Positions 1-7,544 of a DNA stretch of 64,000 nt are shown piece by piece. The stretch lies in assembly GCA_035531955.1 (NCBI GenBank), contig DATKRZ010000023.1, forward strand, positions 1 to 64,000. The letters are read 5' to 3'. The stretch comes from Bog-756 sp035531955. Its GTDB lineage: Bacteria; Actinomycetota; Acidimicrobiia; Acidimicrobiales; RAAP-2. Every line of letters starts with the position of its first letter. Position 1 is the stretch's first letter. The translations under genes were made by a program, and so were the position numbers. The notes beneath the pieces are model-generated. The model worked only from the letters and a program-made list of their open reading frames with translations, was not told the origin of the DNA and did not search any database.

Positions 1-319
1 ATGATGAGGACCTCCACTCGGTTGTTGGTCTTGGGTGCACCCGACAGCACAGTCGGGACAAGACAACGACCGGTGGATGGTCACCTACTTCCGCGAGCCG
101 AACTCCCTGGTCATAGGGTCAAGGGCCTATCCGCGCCGGCCGGCGAACAAGGATTCCCAAATTAGTCAAGCGCCTTTCGTGAGACGCCGCCGGCGATACA
201 GACAATTGTTTCGATCGAGCACGCCGTTGCGGACTGCACACGAAGCAGGCAAGGTTCCCTACCTATCCAGGGCGACGAGTGGGCGGATGAACTGCCCGTC
301 TTTCCACATCTCCGACCGG
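1..319. other. No recognisable gene
   Basis: This stretch follows the stop of the GT87 gene. The open frames here are short, arginine-rich and do not resemble a protein I know. I see no tRNA fold or clear hairpin. Confidence 0.4.
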
Positions 320-1663
320 TCAAGGCGCGAGCGTGGTTGGTACGCCCGCGACTTCGACGGAGCCAACGACGGCGGATCGGCGGCGCCATTCGGCCGCCAC
401 CCAGGTGGCCAGGGCGACCGCTCCTCCCAGCACTAGTGCGTTGCTGGCCAGGTAGGAGACGGGTGGCGTCCGGAGCCACAGGTAGGGAGCGAACACCGCC
501 AGGCCGAGCAGGACCAACAGGCAGACGGCCACGGCCCGATGGATCTTCCACAGACTGGCGGCGACGATCGGGACCAGCACGAGCCACGACCAGTGGTGGG
601 TCCACGACACCGGGCTGACCAGCAGCTCGGTGAGGGCGAGGGCCAGCACCGCCTCTGCGGTCCGGGCCTGTGCCACCATCCGACGGCAGAGCACCGCGCC
701 ACCGGCCAGGGTGACGAGGGACAGCACGAGCCACACTGCCGAGCCGACCTGGCCGCCGTGGAAGGGCGGGCGGTGCACCATCCCGTTCCACGACTGGTTG
801 CTCACGACGCCGAGCGCCCCGGTGCGGCCGGCGTCGAAGACCTCGTGGAACCAATACCGGACAGAGTCCGACGGCAGGACCACCCAGGTGAGCGCCGTGA
901 CCCCGACCACGACCCCGGCGCCGCGCAGCAAGGAACGCCACTGCCCGGCGGCGACGAAATAGAAGAGGAACACCAGTGGGGTGAGCTTGATGGCGGCCGC
1001 CAGGCCGACGAGCAACCCTCGCCAGGGCGGGCGGACCACCGTCAGGTCGGCCACGATCATCACCATGAGGATGAGGTTCACCTGGCCGTAGTCGAAGTTG
1101 CTGCGCACCGGCTCGAGCGCCAGGGAGGCCGCCCCGGCGAGCAGAGCGGCGACAGCCCAGGCCCGGCGGGCGGAGATGGTGGCGGAGGCGGCGACCAGCA
1201 GGGCGACGGTGGCGGTGAGGGACGCCGCGCTGGCCAGCCACCACCCAGCCTCCACCAGCCCCAGCCGGCCGAAGGCCAGCGGACTGAGGGCGAGCAGGGC
1301 GAATGGCGTGTAGGTGAACGGCAGCCGGTTGGCCGTGAAGTAGGCGGTGAAGGGCGAGCCGCCGTTGTAGAGGGCGTGGCCGGCAGCGCGGTAGACCCGG
1401 AGGTCGAGGTGCCACGATGCGCCGAAATGGAACATGTAGGCACCGGACACGAGCCACACCGCGATGGCGGCGAGGGCTATCCACCTCGTCGGCACGGTGG
1501 TGATGCGGGCAACCAGGATCGGACGGTCTCCTGAGCGAGGTTCGGGCTCCCTTTCGGTCTCGGGGTCGCTGGCCTGGGAGTCTCGAGCCCTCGAGCGGAC
1601 CTCGAAGCGGCCGTTCCCTACGAGTGGCCGTCCACGGCGTGGACTGGACCATCGGGTGGCCAT
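320..1663 (-). CDS. GT87 (DUF2029-like) polyprenol-phosphate-mannose mannosyltransferase, PimE-like
   Basis: This 447-residue polytopic membrane protein resembles GT-C mannosyltransferases (family GT87) such as mycobacterial PimE, which add alpha-1,2-mannose from polyprenyl-phosphate-mannose outside the membrane. About 56 charged residues precede the first membrane helix (AIAVWLVSGAYMF). The expected early acidic motif follows as HLDLRVYRAAGHAL, where the Asp is the likely catalytic residue, then roughly nine more hydrophobic segments. The ATG at 1663 is chosen because a -10-like TACAAT lies just upstream (1681-1686) and because a longer reading would run into the divergent SEDS gene. A GTG at 1495, next to the first helix, is the alternative. 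A PimE-like role fits the PIM-type genes at 52.7-57.5 kb, but the exact acceptor is unknown. Confidence 0.75.
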   Translation of the reverse strand: MATRWSSPRRGRPLVGNGRFEVRSRARDSQASDPETEREPEPRSGDRPILVARITTVPTRWIALAAIAVWLVSGAYMFHFGASWHLDLRVYRAAGHALYNGGSPFTAYFTANRLPFTYTPFALLALSPLAFGRLGLVEAGWWLASAASLTATVALLVAASATISARRAWAVAALLAGAASLALEPVRSNFDYGQVNLILMVMIVADLTVVRPPWRGLLVGLAAAIKLTPLVFLFYFVAAGQWRSLLRGAGVVVGVTALTWVVLPSDSVRYWFHEVFDAGRTGALGVVSNQSWNGMVHRPPFHGGQVGSAVWLVLSLVTLAGGAVLCRRMVAQARTAEAVLALALTELLVSPVSWTHHWSWLVLVPIVAASLWKIHRAVAVCLLVLLGLAVFAPYLWLRTPPVSYLASNALVLGGAVALATWVAAEWRRRSAVVGSVEVAGVPTTLAP

Positions 1664-1680
1664 CGCGATGTCGGGGTGAC

Positions 1681-1686
1681 ATTGTA
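1681..1686 (-). promoter_or_regulatory. Putative -10 box for the GT87 gene
   Basis: On the minus strand the hexamer reads TACAAT, close to the sigma-70 consensus, 17 bases before the ATG at 1663. I found no good -35 at the usual distance. The site lies in the divergent gap with the SEDS gene. Confidence 0.4.
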
Positions 1687-1757
1687 GCGGAGCCTCTGTG
1701 GGCAACCGGGCTCCGACCGGGCCTCCCTGCCTCCACCTCATCTCACCGACCGGCCGA

Positions 1758-1763
1758 TAGGCT
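1758..1763 (+). promoter_or_regulatory. Putative -10 box giving a leaderless SEDS mRNA
   Basis: TAGGCT fits the actinobacterial -10 pattern TANNNT and ends 7 bases before the GTG at 1771, so transcription could start at the start codon. This is one reason for preferring GTG 1771. Confidence 0.35.
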
Positions 1764-1770
1764 CGCCCGC

Positions 1771-3186
1771 GTGCCGGCGATGACCTTGCGTGCCCCGACG
1801 GCCACACGGCCCCACCGGGCCTTCAAGGCGCGACGCCGGACCGAGCTGGGCCTGCTGGTGGCAGCCTCGGTGATCATCATCGCCGCCTACACGCTGATGA
1901 TCCTGGGAAACACCAAGTCGGCCCCTTCAGACGTGGTACCCCTCCTGATCGCCATGTTGGCGCTGGGCGGGGTGGCCCACGTCGCCAACCGGATCTTCGT
2001 ACCCAACGCGGTGGCGGTGGTCCTCCCGATCGCCTTCCTGCTGAACGGCCTCGGCTACGTGATCATCCTGCGAGTCGACTTGGGCAACACGTTGCACCAT
2101 TGGAACTTTGCACCGTTGCAGGCCGCCTGGACCGCCGGTGGAGTGGCCGCCTATGTGATCACCCTCGCCGTCATACGCCGATCTCGCGACCTCGACCGAT
2201 ACCGCTATCTCCTGTTGGCGGCAGCAGTCCTCCTGCTGCTGCTCCCCCTGGCCCCCCACCTGGGCAAGAACATCAACGGGGCCAGGCTCTGGGTACGGGC
2301 GGGCTCGTTCTCGTTCCAACCGGTGGAGCTGGCCAAGATCGTGCTGTGCATCTTCTTCGCCTCCTACTTCGCCGAGAAACGGGAGCTGCTGACCATCCCC
2401 ACCGCCCGCTTCGGCAACCGCCTGGTCCTCGATCCGCGCCCGCTGGCCACCATCGCCGTGGCCTGGGTCTTCGCGATCGGCGTGATGAGCCTCGAGCACG
2501 ACATCGGATTCTCAGCCATGTTGTTCACCCTGTTCATCGGCCTGCTGTGGGTGACCACCGGGCGCACGGGCTACCTGGTGCTCGGAATCGTGCTCTTCGC
2601 CATCGGCGCTTACCTGGCCAGCCACTACTTCTACCAGACCCACATCCGGGTGGAGACCTGGCTGGATCCGGGCAAGATCCTTCCCAATGACCCGGGCGGC
2701 CAGCTCAGGATGGCCTGGTATGCCCTGGGGAGCGGAGGGATCGGAGGCTCGGGGCTCGGGCTCGGCTTCGGTGCCTCGACCGTTCCCGAGCCAAATACGG
2801 ACTTCATCTTCTCCATCATCGGCGAGGAGATGGGATTGCTGGGATCCACCATGGTGGTCGTGGCCTTCCTCCTTCTAGTCGGGGCCGGTCTGCGGGTCGC
2901 CCAGGCCGCCCGGTCCGAGTTCGCCAAGCTCACCGCCGTCGGCCTGACCATGATCATCGGCTTCCAGGCCTTCTTCATCATGGCCGGCGTGGTCCGCCTG
3001 CTCCCCCTCACCGGGATCTCCCTACCGTTCGTCGCCTACGGCGGTTCGGCCCTCATCGCCAACTACGTGCTGATCGCCCTGCTCATGCGCATCTCCGACG
3101 AAGGCGGGGCGGCGGCGGACACCGTCGACCAGACCCAGTTCGAAAAGAGCGAGGAACGCAGGGAACGACTGCTGCGGGGGGATTGA
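1771..3186 (+). CDS. FtsW/RodA/SpoVE (SEDS) peptidoglycan polymerase
   Basis: This 471-residue protein belongs to the SEDS glycosyltransferases that polymerise lipid II into glycan strands together with a class B PBP. The sequence shows many membrane helices, the NGARLWVRAG segment with QPVELAK, the acidic HDIG motif at the place of the catalytic Asp, and the late signature LPLTGISLPFVAYGGSALIA. It resembles the mycobacterial RodA-type paralogue (Rv0017c) more than cell-division FtsW. The GTG at 1771 follows a TAGGCT box; the ATG at 1780 is an equally possible start. It converges on the bfn-rodA pair, leaving only about 20 bases between the stops. No PBP, FHA or phosphatase partner gene is visible nearby, unlike the usual actinobacterial rodA-pbpA locus. 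Confidence 0.88.
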   Translation: MPAMTLRAPTATRPHRAFKARRRTELGLLVAASVIIIAAYTLMILGNTKSAPSDVVPLLIAMLALGGVAHVANRIFVPNAVAVVLPIAFLLNGLGYVIILRVDLGNTLHHWNFAPLQAAWTAGGVAAYVITLAVIRRSRDLDRYRYLLLAAAVLLLLLPLAPHLGKNINGARLWVRAGSFSFQPVELAKIVLCIFFASYFAEKRELLTIPTARFGNRLVLDPRPLATIAVAWVFAIGVMSLEHDIGFSAMLFTLFIGLLWVTTGRTGYLVLGIVLFAIGAYLASHYFYQTHIRVETWLDPGKILPNDPGGQLRMAWYALGSGGIGGSGLGLGFGASTVPEPNTDFIFSIIGEEMGLLGSTMVVVAFLLLVGAGLRVAQAARSEFAKLTAVGLTMIIGFQAFFIMAGVVRLLPLTGISLPFVAYGGSALIANYVLIALLMRISDEGGAAADTVDQTQFEKSEERRERLLRGD

Positions 3187-3205
3187 GCCGACGAAAGGGC
3201 TCGGA

Positions 3206-3835
3206 TCAGTCATGTGGGGCGGCCGGCCCCGGGGGCACCACGTCGACGTCGAGTTCGAGCAGGCGGCGGTCGATGAGGATGGGGACCGGCACCGGCTGGA
3301 GCAGGGCCACGGTCAGGGCATCGGACGGCCGGCACGAGTGCACCGAGCGACCGGTCCGGCCCTGCAGGTCCAGTTCGGCGAAGTAGACCGAGCCCTGCCG
3401 CCCGACCAGGCGTACCGCCACCACGTCGACGTCGAAGCCCTGGAGGATACCGCTGAGCAACTCGTGGGTCAGGGGCCGGGGGGTGGGGATCCTGCGCATG
3501 GCGTGGGAGAGCGCCACGGCGTCGGGCAGCCCGATGGAGAACGAGAGCTGGCGCCGGGGCGACTCGGACTCACGCAGGACCACGGTCGGGTGCTGATTGG
3601 GGAGGTCGACCGAGACCGCTGCCACCAGGGCCACCGAGAATTGCGTGGCGAAGGCGTCGGGCGCAGAATCTTCGTCGACCGGCCCCTCGTCCGGAAGTGC
3701 CGATGGGTCCCGGACGGTTGTGTCGCCCGGTGCTGTTGTGTCGCCCGGTGCCGCGGCGTCGCCCGGTGCTGTTGTGTCGCCCGGTGCCGCGGCGTCTTCG
3801 GAGGCGGTGACCTCCACCGCCGAAGGGTCGCTCAC
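3206..3835 (-). CDS. Bifunctional nuclease (BFN/DUF151) domain protein
   Basis: The last ~140 of 209 residues match the BFN/DUF151 fold, with LSFSIGLPDAVALSHA, PRPLTHELLSGIL and the hallmark SCRPSDALTVALL. Family members have been reported with RNase/DNase activity in plants, but the bacterial role is unclear. The GTG start at 3835 overlaps the rodA stop as GTGA, so translation is probably coupled to rodA. The N-terminal 60 residues are low complexity, with five APGD units encoded by 18-base repeats, and look like a flexible tether rather than a domain. Confidence 0.85.
   Translation of the reverse strand: MSDPSAVEVTASEDAAAPGDTTAPGDAAAPGDTTAPGDTTVRDPSALPDEGPVDEDSAPDAFATQFSVALVAAVSVDLPNQHPTVVLRESESPRRQLSFSIGLPDAVALSHAMRRIPTPRPLTHELLSGILQGFDVDVVAVRLVGRQGSVYFAELDLQGRTGRSVHSCRPSDALTVALLQPVPVPILIDRRLLELDVDVVPPGPAAPHD
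3712..3797 (-). repeat. In-frame 18-base tandem repeat encoding APGD units
   Basis: The motif gtcgcccggtgctgttgt alternates with gtcgcccggtgccgcggc, giving APGDTT and APGDAA units in the N-terminal linker of the BFN protein. Such arrays expand and contract readily. Confidence 0.7.
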
Positions 3836-4965
3836 CGGGCGCTCCGGGCGTTGACGCTGACGGTCAGTCCGATGGCGGCGAAGAAGACGATCATGGCCGA
3901 GCCACCGTAGGAGAGGAAGGGAAGCGGGATCCCGGCGACCGGCATGATGCCCATGTTCATCCCCACGTTCTCGAAGATGGAGAAGACCAGCAGCGCGAAG
4001 GTGCCCGAGCACAGCAAGCGGCCGAAGTTGTCCCGAGCAATCTGGGCGGCGCGGAGCACCCTCCAGGCGACCACTCCGTAGATCAGCAAGAGCACCCCGG
4101 CGCCGACGAATCCCAGCTGCTCCCCCACTGCGGAGAAGATGAAGTCGGTCTTCTGCTCGGGCACATAGGCCAGATTGGTCTGGGCCCCGTGGAAGAGCCC
4201 CTGTCCGAAGATGCCGCCCACAGCGATGGCGTTCTTGGACTGGGTCACGTTGTAGATGGCGGACTGGCTCGCTCCGTTGGGGGAGATGAAGCTGGTCAGC
4301 CGTTCGATCTGGTAGTGCTTGAGCAAACCCACGTTCAGAGCGAAGACCACCAGCAACACGGCTCCGACCAGCAGAAGCAACAGGTAGCGGCCCGGCATGC
4401 CGGCCACGGCCAGCATCACCATGAGGATCATGGTCATCACGATGCCGGTACCCAGATCAGGCTGCTTGATGACCAACAGGATCGGCAGGGCGGCCATCAG
4501 CACCAGACGGACCAGATCGCGGAAATCGAGGCCGTCCGGCCTACGAGAGCAGTAGGTGGCGACGGCGATGATCAGCACCACCGTGGCGAACTCGGAGGGT
4601 TGCAGCTGGAGGGGCCCGAGCGAGAACCATCGAGCCGAGCCTTGCGCAGAGGATCCGACAGCCAGCACGGCAAGCAGGGCCAGTACGATACCCACGTACA
4701 ACACCGTGCTGATCTGCTCGAGCCGCCGATAGTCGAAGAGGGCGACCACCACCATCACCGTCACCCCGAGGACCAAAAATACGGCTTGGCGCTTGAGGTA
4801 GTAGTGGGGGTCAAGGCCTTCGAGGGTGAGCGCTCCCCTGGTGGCGGAGTAGATCATGATCACCCCGGTGACGGCGAGGATCATGGTGGCGGCCAGGAGC
4901 ACCAGGTCGAACCGGGCAAAGCTGTGCCGTGGTCGAGGGGCGATGTTTGCAGCGGCGTAGGTCAC
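3832..4965 (-). CDS. rodA: Rod-shape SEDS glycosyltransferase RodA
   Basis: This 377-residue polytopic protein shows the classical RodA signatures: ARWFSLGPLQLQPSEF, the catalytic-region motif KQPDLGTGIV, YVPEQKTDFIFS and FENVGMNMGIMPVAGIPLPF followed by LSYGGS. It is expected to polymerise lipid II for lateral wall growth with a PBP2-type partner, which is not in the window. The GTG at 4965 was chosen because CGGAG lies about 9 bases upstream; longer readings have no start codon with a ribosome site. It lies 58 bases after aroE and its stop overlaps the next gene (GTGA). It is the second SEDS gene within 3 kb, facing the first. Confidence 0.9.
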   Translation of the reverse strand: MTYAAANIAPRPRHSFARFDLVLLAATMILAVTGVIMIYSATRGALTLEGLDPHYYLKRQAVFLVLGVTVMVVVALFDYRRLEQISTVLYVGIVLALLAVLAVGSSAQGSARWFSLGPLQLQPSEFATVVLIIAVATYCSRRPDGLDFRDLVRLVLMAALPILLVIKQPDLGTGIVMTMILMVMLAVAGMPGRYLLLLLVGAVLLVVFALNVGLLKHYQIERLTSFISPNGASQSAIYNVTQSKNAIAVGGIFGQGLFHGAQTNLAYVPEQKTDFIFSAVGEQLGFVGAGVLLLIYGVVAWRVLRAAQIARDNFGRLLCSGTFALLVFSIFENVGMNMGIMPVAGIPLPFLSYGGSAMIVFFAAIGLTVSVNARSAR

Positions 4966-5023
4966 CAGGGCGCTCCGAGCGACAAGGTTACCCGGCTCCC
5001 CGAAGGCACTTCCCGCGCCCGGA

Positions 5024-5908
5024 CTAACCTTTGGAGGTTCCGGGTCCCGGGCCAGCCACCGCCTGCCACATGGCGTGCAGTGGAGGGTCGAGCCCTGTCC
5101 ATGCACTTAGCTGCAGTGCAGCCTGGTGGACCAGCATCCCCAGGCCATTGGCGGTGTCCGCACCGCGTGCCCCGGCCGCGACCAGCCAGGGCGTCTCCGG
5201 CGGGTGGTAGACCAGGTCCACCACCAACTGGCCCTTCCGCATCCACGACGGATCCACCGGCAGCTCCCCCTCCATCCCGGAGCTCCCCTCCATCCCCACC
5301 GGGGTGGCGTTGACCAACAGGTCGCAGTCGACGGCGTCCTCGGGCTCGCCGAGCCGCCCCGCCGCGCCGGCCAGCGCCGCCGCCCGCGCCCCCCGCTCAG
5401 GAGACCGGTTGACCACGACCACCTCACGGGCGCCGGCATCGGCCAGGCCGGCGATGACCGCGCGGGCGGCGCCTCCTGCGCCGACGACCAGGCACCTCCG
5501 TCCGTCGGGATCGAAGCGCCCGCCGTGGCGGAGGGCGGCCACCAGCCCGGGCCCGTCGGTGCTGTCGCCGAGCGTCAGCCCAGGGCCGAACGTCACGCAG
5601 TTGACCGCGCCCAGGCGCTCCGCCAGCGGCGAGAGCCGCTCGACCTGGCCGGCCATCGCGTCCTTGTGGGGCATGGTGACGGACAAGCCTCGGAGGCCCA
5701 GCTCGCGAGCGCCGGCCAGCGCCTCGCCGGTGCGTCCCGCCGCAACTCGAAAGCCGACAGACACCCAGTCCAGGCCCAACTCGGCGAAGGCCGTGTTGTG
5801 GAGGACGGGTGAGAGCGAGTGGGCCACCGGGTCCCCGATGACGCCCACGACCGACGTGGCCGCCGATGGTCCGGTCGTCGACGGCGGGCTCTTCGGGATG
5901 GGCATCAC
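5024..5908 (-). CDS. aroE: Shikimate dehydrogenase
   Basis: AroE (294 residues) reduces 3-dehydroshikimate with NADPH in the chorismate pathway. Substrate-site motifs GDPVAHSLSP and VTMPHKD, the Rossmann loop GAGGAARAV, the NADP-binding NRSPERG, and NATPVGM and NGLGMLVHQAALQ are all present in order. The gene follows mltG by 17 bases and precedes rodA. The ruvX-mltG-aroE order is common in actinobacteria. The ATG at 5908 leaves 19 residues before the first motif, which is slightly long, so the second ATG is also possible. Confidence 0.95.
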   Translation of the reverse strand: MMPIPKSPPSTTGPSAATSVVGVIGDPVAHSLSPVLHNTAFAELGLDWVSVGFRVAAGRTGEALAGARELGLRGLSVTMPHKDAMAGQVERLSPLAERLGAVNCVTFGPGLTLGDSTDGPGLVAALRHGGRFDPDGRRCLVVGAGGAARAVIAGLADAGAREVVVVNRSPERGARAAALAGAAGRLGEPEDAVDCDLLVNATPVGMEGSSGMEGELPVDPSWMRKGQLVVDLVYHPPETPWLVAAGARGADTANGLGMLVHQAALQLSAWTGLDPPLHAMWQAVAGPGPGTSKG

Positions 5909-5925
5909 CGCAGTCTTGTCTGCCT

Positions 5926-7029
5926 TCAGGCCAGGCCGCGCTGCTTGGCGATCGCCTCGTTGGCCTGTTGCTCCGCGAAGGTGTCAGAAAACGCCTCGGT
6001 GCCGTCGGCCTGGACCACCACGAAGAACCGCCAGGTCCCTGCCGGAGGGTCCAGGGCCGCTCGTAGGGCGGCCGGCGAGGGGAAACAGATCGGCGTCGGG
6101 GTCAGGCCCTTGTTCAGGTAGGTGTTGTACGGGGTCGAAAGCCTGAGGTCGCTCGAGGTCACGGGCCCGCCGTCGCGACCCTCGCTGTAGAGCACGGTCG
6201 AGTCCATCTGCAAGGGCATGCCGGCCGCCAGCCGATTGAGCACGACCCGGGCCACCGGGCCGAGGTTCTTGCCGATCACGCCCTCCTTCTCCACGATGGA
6301 GGCAACGGTGACCACCTGGTAGGGAGTGAGCCCGAGACGGGCGGACCCGGCAGCCAGTCCCTGCGTCTGGGCCTCGTTGTCGAAGCGGTCGATCATCTTG
6401 GCCAGTAGCTGCGAGTCGGACTCGCCGGGCACGATGACGTACTGGCCCGTGCCGAGCAGGCCCTCGAGACTGGTCGAGCCGGCCGGCTGCCACGGCGAGT
6501 GGACGGTTGCCCCGGTGGCCAGGGAGTCGAAGGCGGCAGCGGAATGGCCCGGGAGCTGCCCCACCCGGTGGGCCACCTCGGCGACGGTGAAGCCCGGAGG
6601 CACCTGCAGCGGAAAGACGTTCGGGCCGTTCGAGACCACCCGGTTGACGGCGACGAAACTGATGTTCTTGTTGAAGGCGTAGGAGCCGGCGAACACCCCG
6701 GGAAGACTGTGGAACTGGCCCCAGATCCGGTAGGCCAGCGAGCTGCCGATGACCCCCTTGGCCTGGAGGGTGGACGCCAGCTGGTTGACGCCGGTGCCGG
6801 CGCCGACCGTCACGATCACCTGTGGACCGGGTGGCCCCGAGGGGCTGGCCTCGCTGTTGACCCACAGGTACCCGCCCACGATCACCCCCACGCCGAAGAG
6901 CATGAACGCCACCGCGGCGATCCGCCACGGGTGTCGACGCCCATCCCCCGCTTCGACACGCTCGCTGCCGGCGGCTTGGACCGGCTCGGAGCCGGGCTCG
7001 CCGTCGGGTCCGGCCCCGCCGTCGGTCAC
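5926..7029 (-). CDS. mltG: Endolytic transglycosylase MltG (YceG-like)
   Basis: MltG cuts nascent glycan strands at the membrane and sets their length. The protein (367 residues from GTG 7029) has a short cytoplasmic N-terminus, one membrane helix (IAAVAFMLFGVGVIVGGYLW), a LysM-like region and the catalytic YceG domain. The active-site Glu is in VASIVEKEG, followed by LNRLAAGMPLQMDSTVLY and STPYNTYLNKGLTPTPI. The GTG at 7029 overlaps the ruvX stop as GTGA. A GTG at 7056 would add nine residues and a larger overlap; neither has a strong ribosome site. Confidence 0.92.
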   Translation of the reverse strand: MTDGGAGPDGEPGSEPVQAAGSERVEAGDGRRHPWRIAAVAFMLFGVGVIVGGYLWVNSEASPSGPPGPQVIVTVGAGTGVNQLASTLQAKGVIGSSLAYRIWGQFHSLPGVFAGSYAFNKNISFVAVNRVVSNGPNVFPLQVPPGFTVAEVAHRVGQLPGHSAAAFDSLATGATVHSPWQPAGSTSLEGLLGTGQYVIVPGESDSQLLAKMIDRFDNEAQTQGLAAGSARLGLTPYQVVTVASIVEKEGVIGKNLGPVARVVLNRLAAGMPLQMDSTVLYSEGRDGGPVTSSDLRLSTPYNTYLNKGLTPTPICFPSPAALRAALDPPAGTWRFFVVVQADGTEAFSDTFAEQQANEAIAKQRGLA

Positions 7030-7535
7030 TTGGACCCGACGGTCGAATCGAGCCACGCCGAGAGCATCACCGCGGCGGCGGCCTGGTCCACGACGTGGCG
7101 GCGTTGGCGGCTCGTGGCGCCGCCCGCGGCCAGGGCCTGATGGGCGGAGAAGGTGGTCAGGCGCTCGTCGAAGAGCTCGACACCGATATGACGGTCCTCG
7201 AGTCGTTCACGCAGGGCGGCGGCCTCCTCGACGGCGGCCGTGGCGGCACAGCCCCGAGAACCGTCAAGGGAGAGGGGAAGGCCGACCACCACGACCACCG
7301 CCTCTTCGTCGATGATCAGCTCGATCAGCCGCCGGCGGTCGTGCTCCACGTCGCCGGTGCGGACCAGGGTGGCCCGGGGCAGGGCCAGGGTACCTCCCGA
7401 GTCGGTGACTGCGATCCCGATCCGACGCGACCCGAGATCGACGCCCAGCGCCCGACCCTTGCGGGCGGGGACGCCGCTGGTCACTCGCTCCTCGCCGGAT
7501 GGCCTCATCGCCTCATCGCCGGATCTCGTAGCCAC
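7026..7535 (-). CDS. ruvX: Putative pre-16S rRNA nuclease / YqgF Holliday-junction-resolvase-like protein
   Basis: The RNase H-fold YqgF/RuvX family is implicated in processing the 5' end of 16S rRNA. Motifs are GVDLGSRRIGIAVTD (first catalytic Asp), VVVGLPLSLDG and FDERLTT, and a C-terminal HVVDQAAAAVML segment carrying the last Asp. The reading from GTG 7535 gives 169 residues; ATG 7508 would give a more usual 160. It lies 9 bases after alaS and overlaps mltG by 4 bases, so the three are probably co-translated. Confidence 0.92.
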   Translation of the reverse strand: MATRSGDEAMRPSGEERVTSGVPARKGRALGVDLGSRRIGIAVTDSGGTLALPRATLVRTGDVEHDRRRLIELIIDEEAVVVVVGLPLSLDGSRGCAATAAVEEAAALRERLEDRHIGVELFDERLTTFSAHQALAAGGATSRQRRHVVDQAAAAVMLSAWLDSTVGSK

Positions 7536-7544
7536 ATTCGCCGG

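Noticed and set aside
35..436. Plus-strand frame at the left edge
   Set aside because: Arg/Ser-rich, partly antisense to the GT87 gene, no ribosome site and no recognisable motif.
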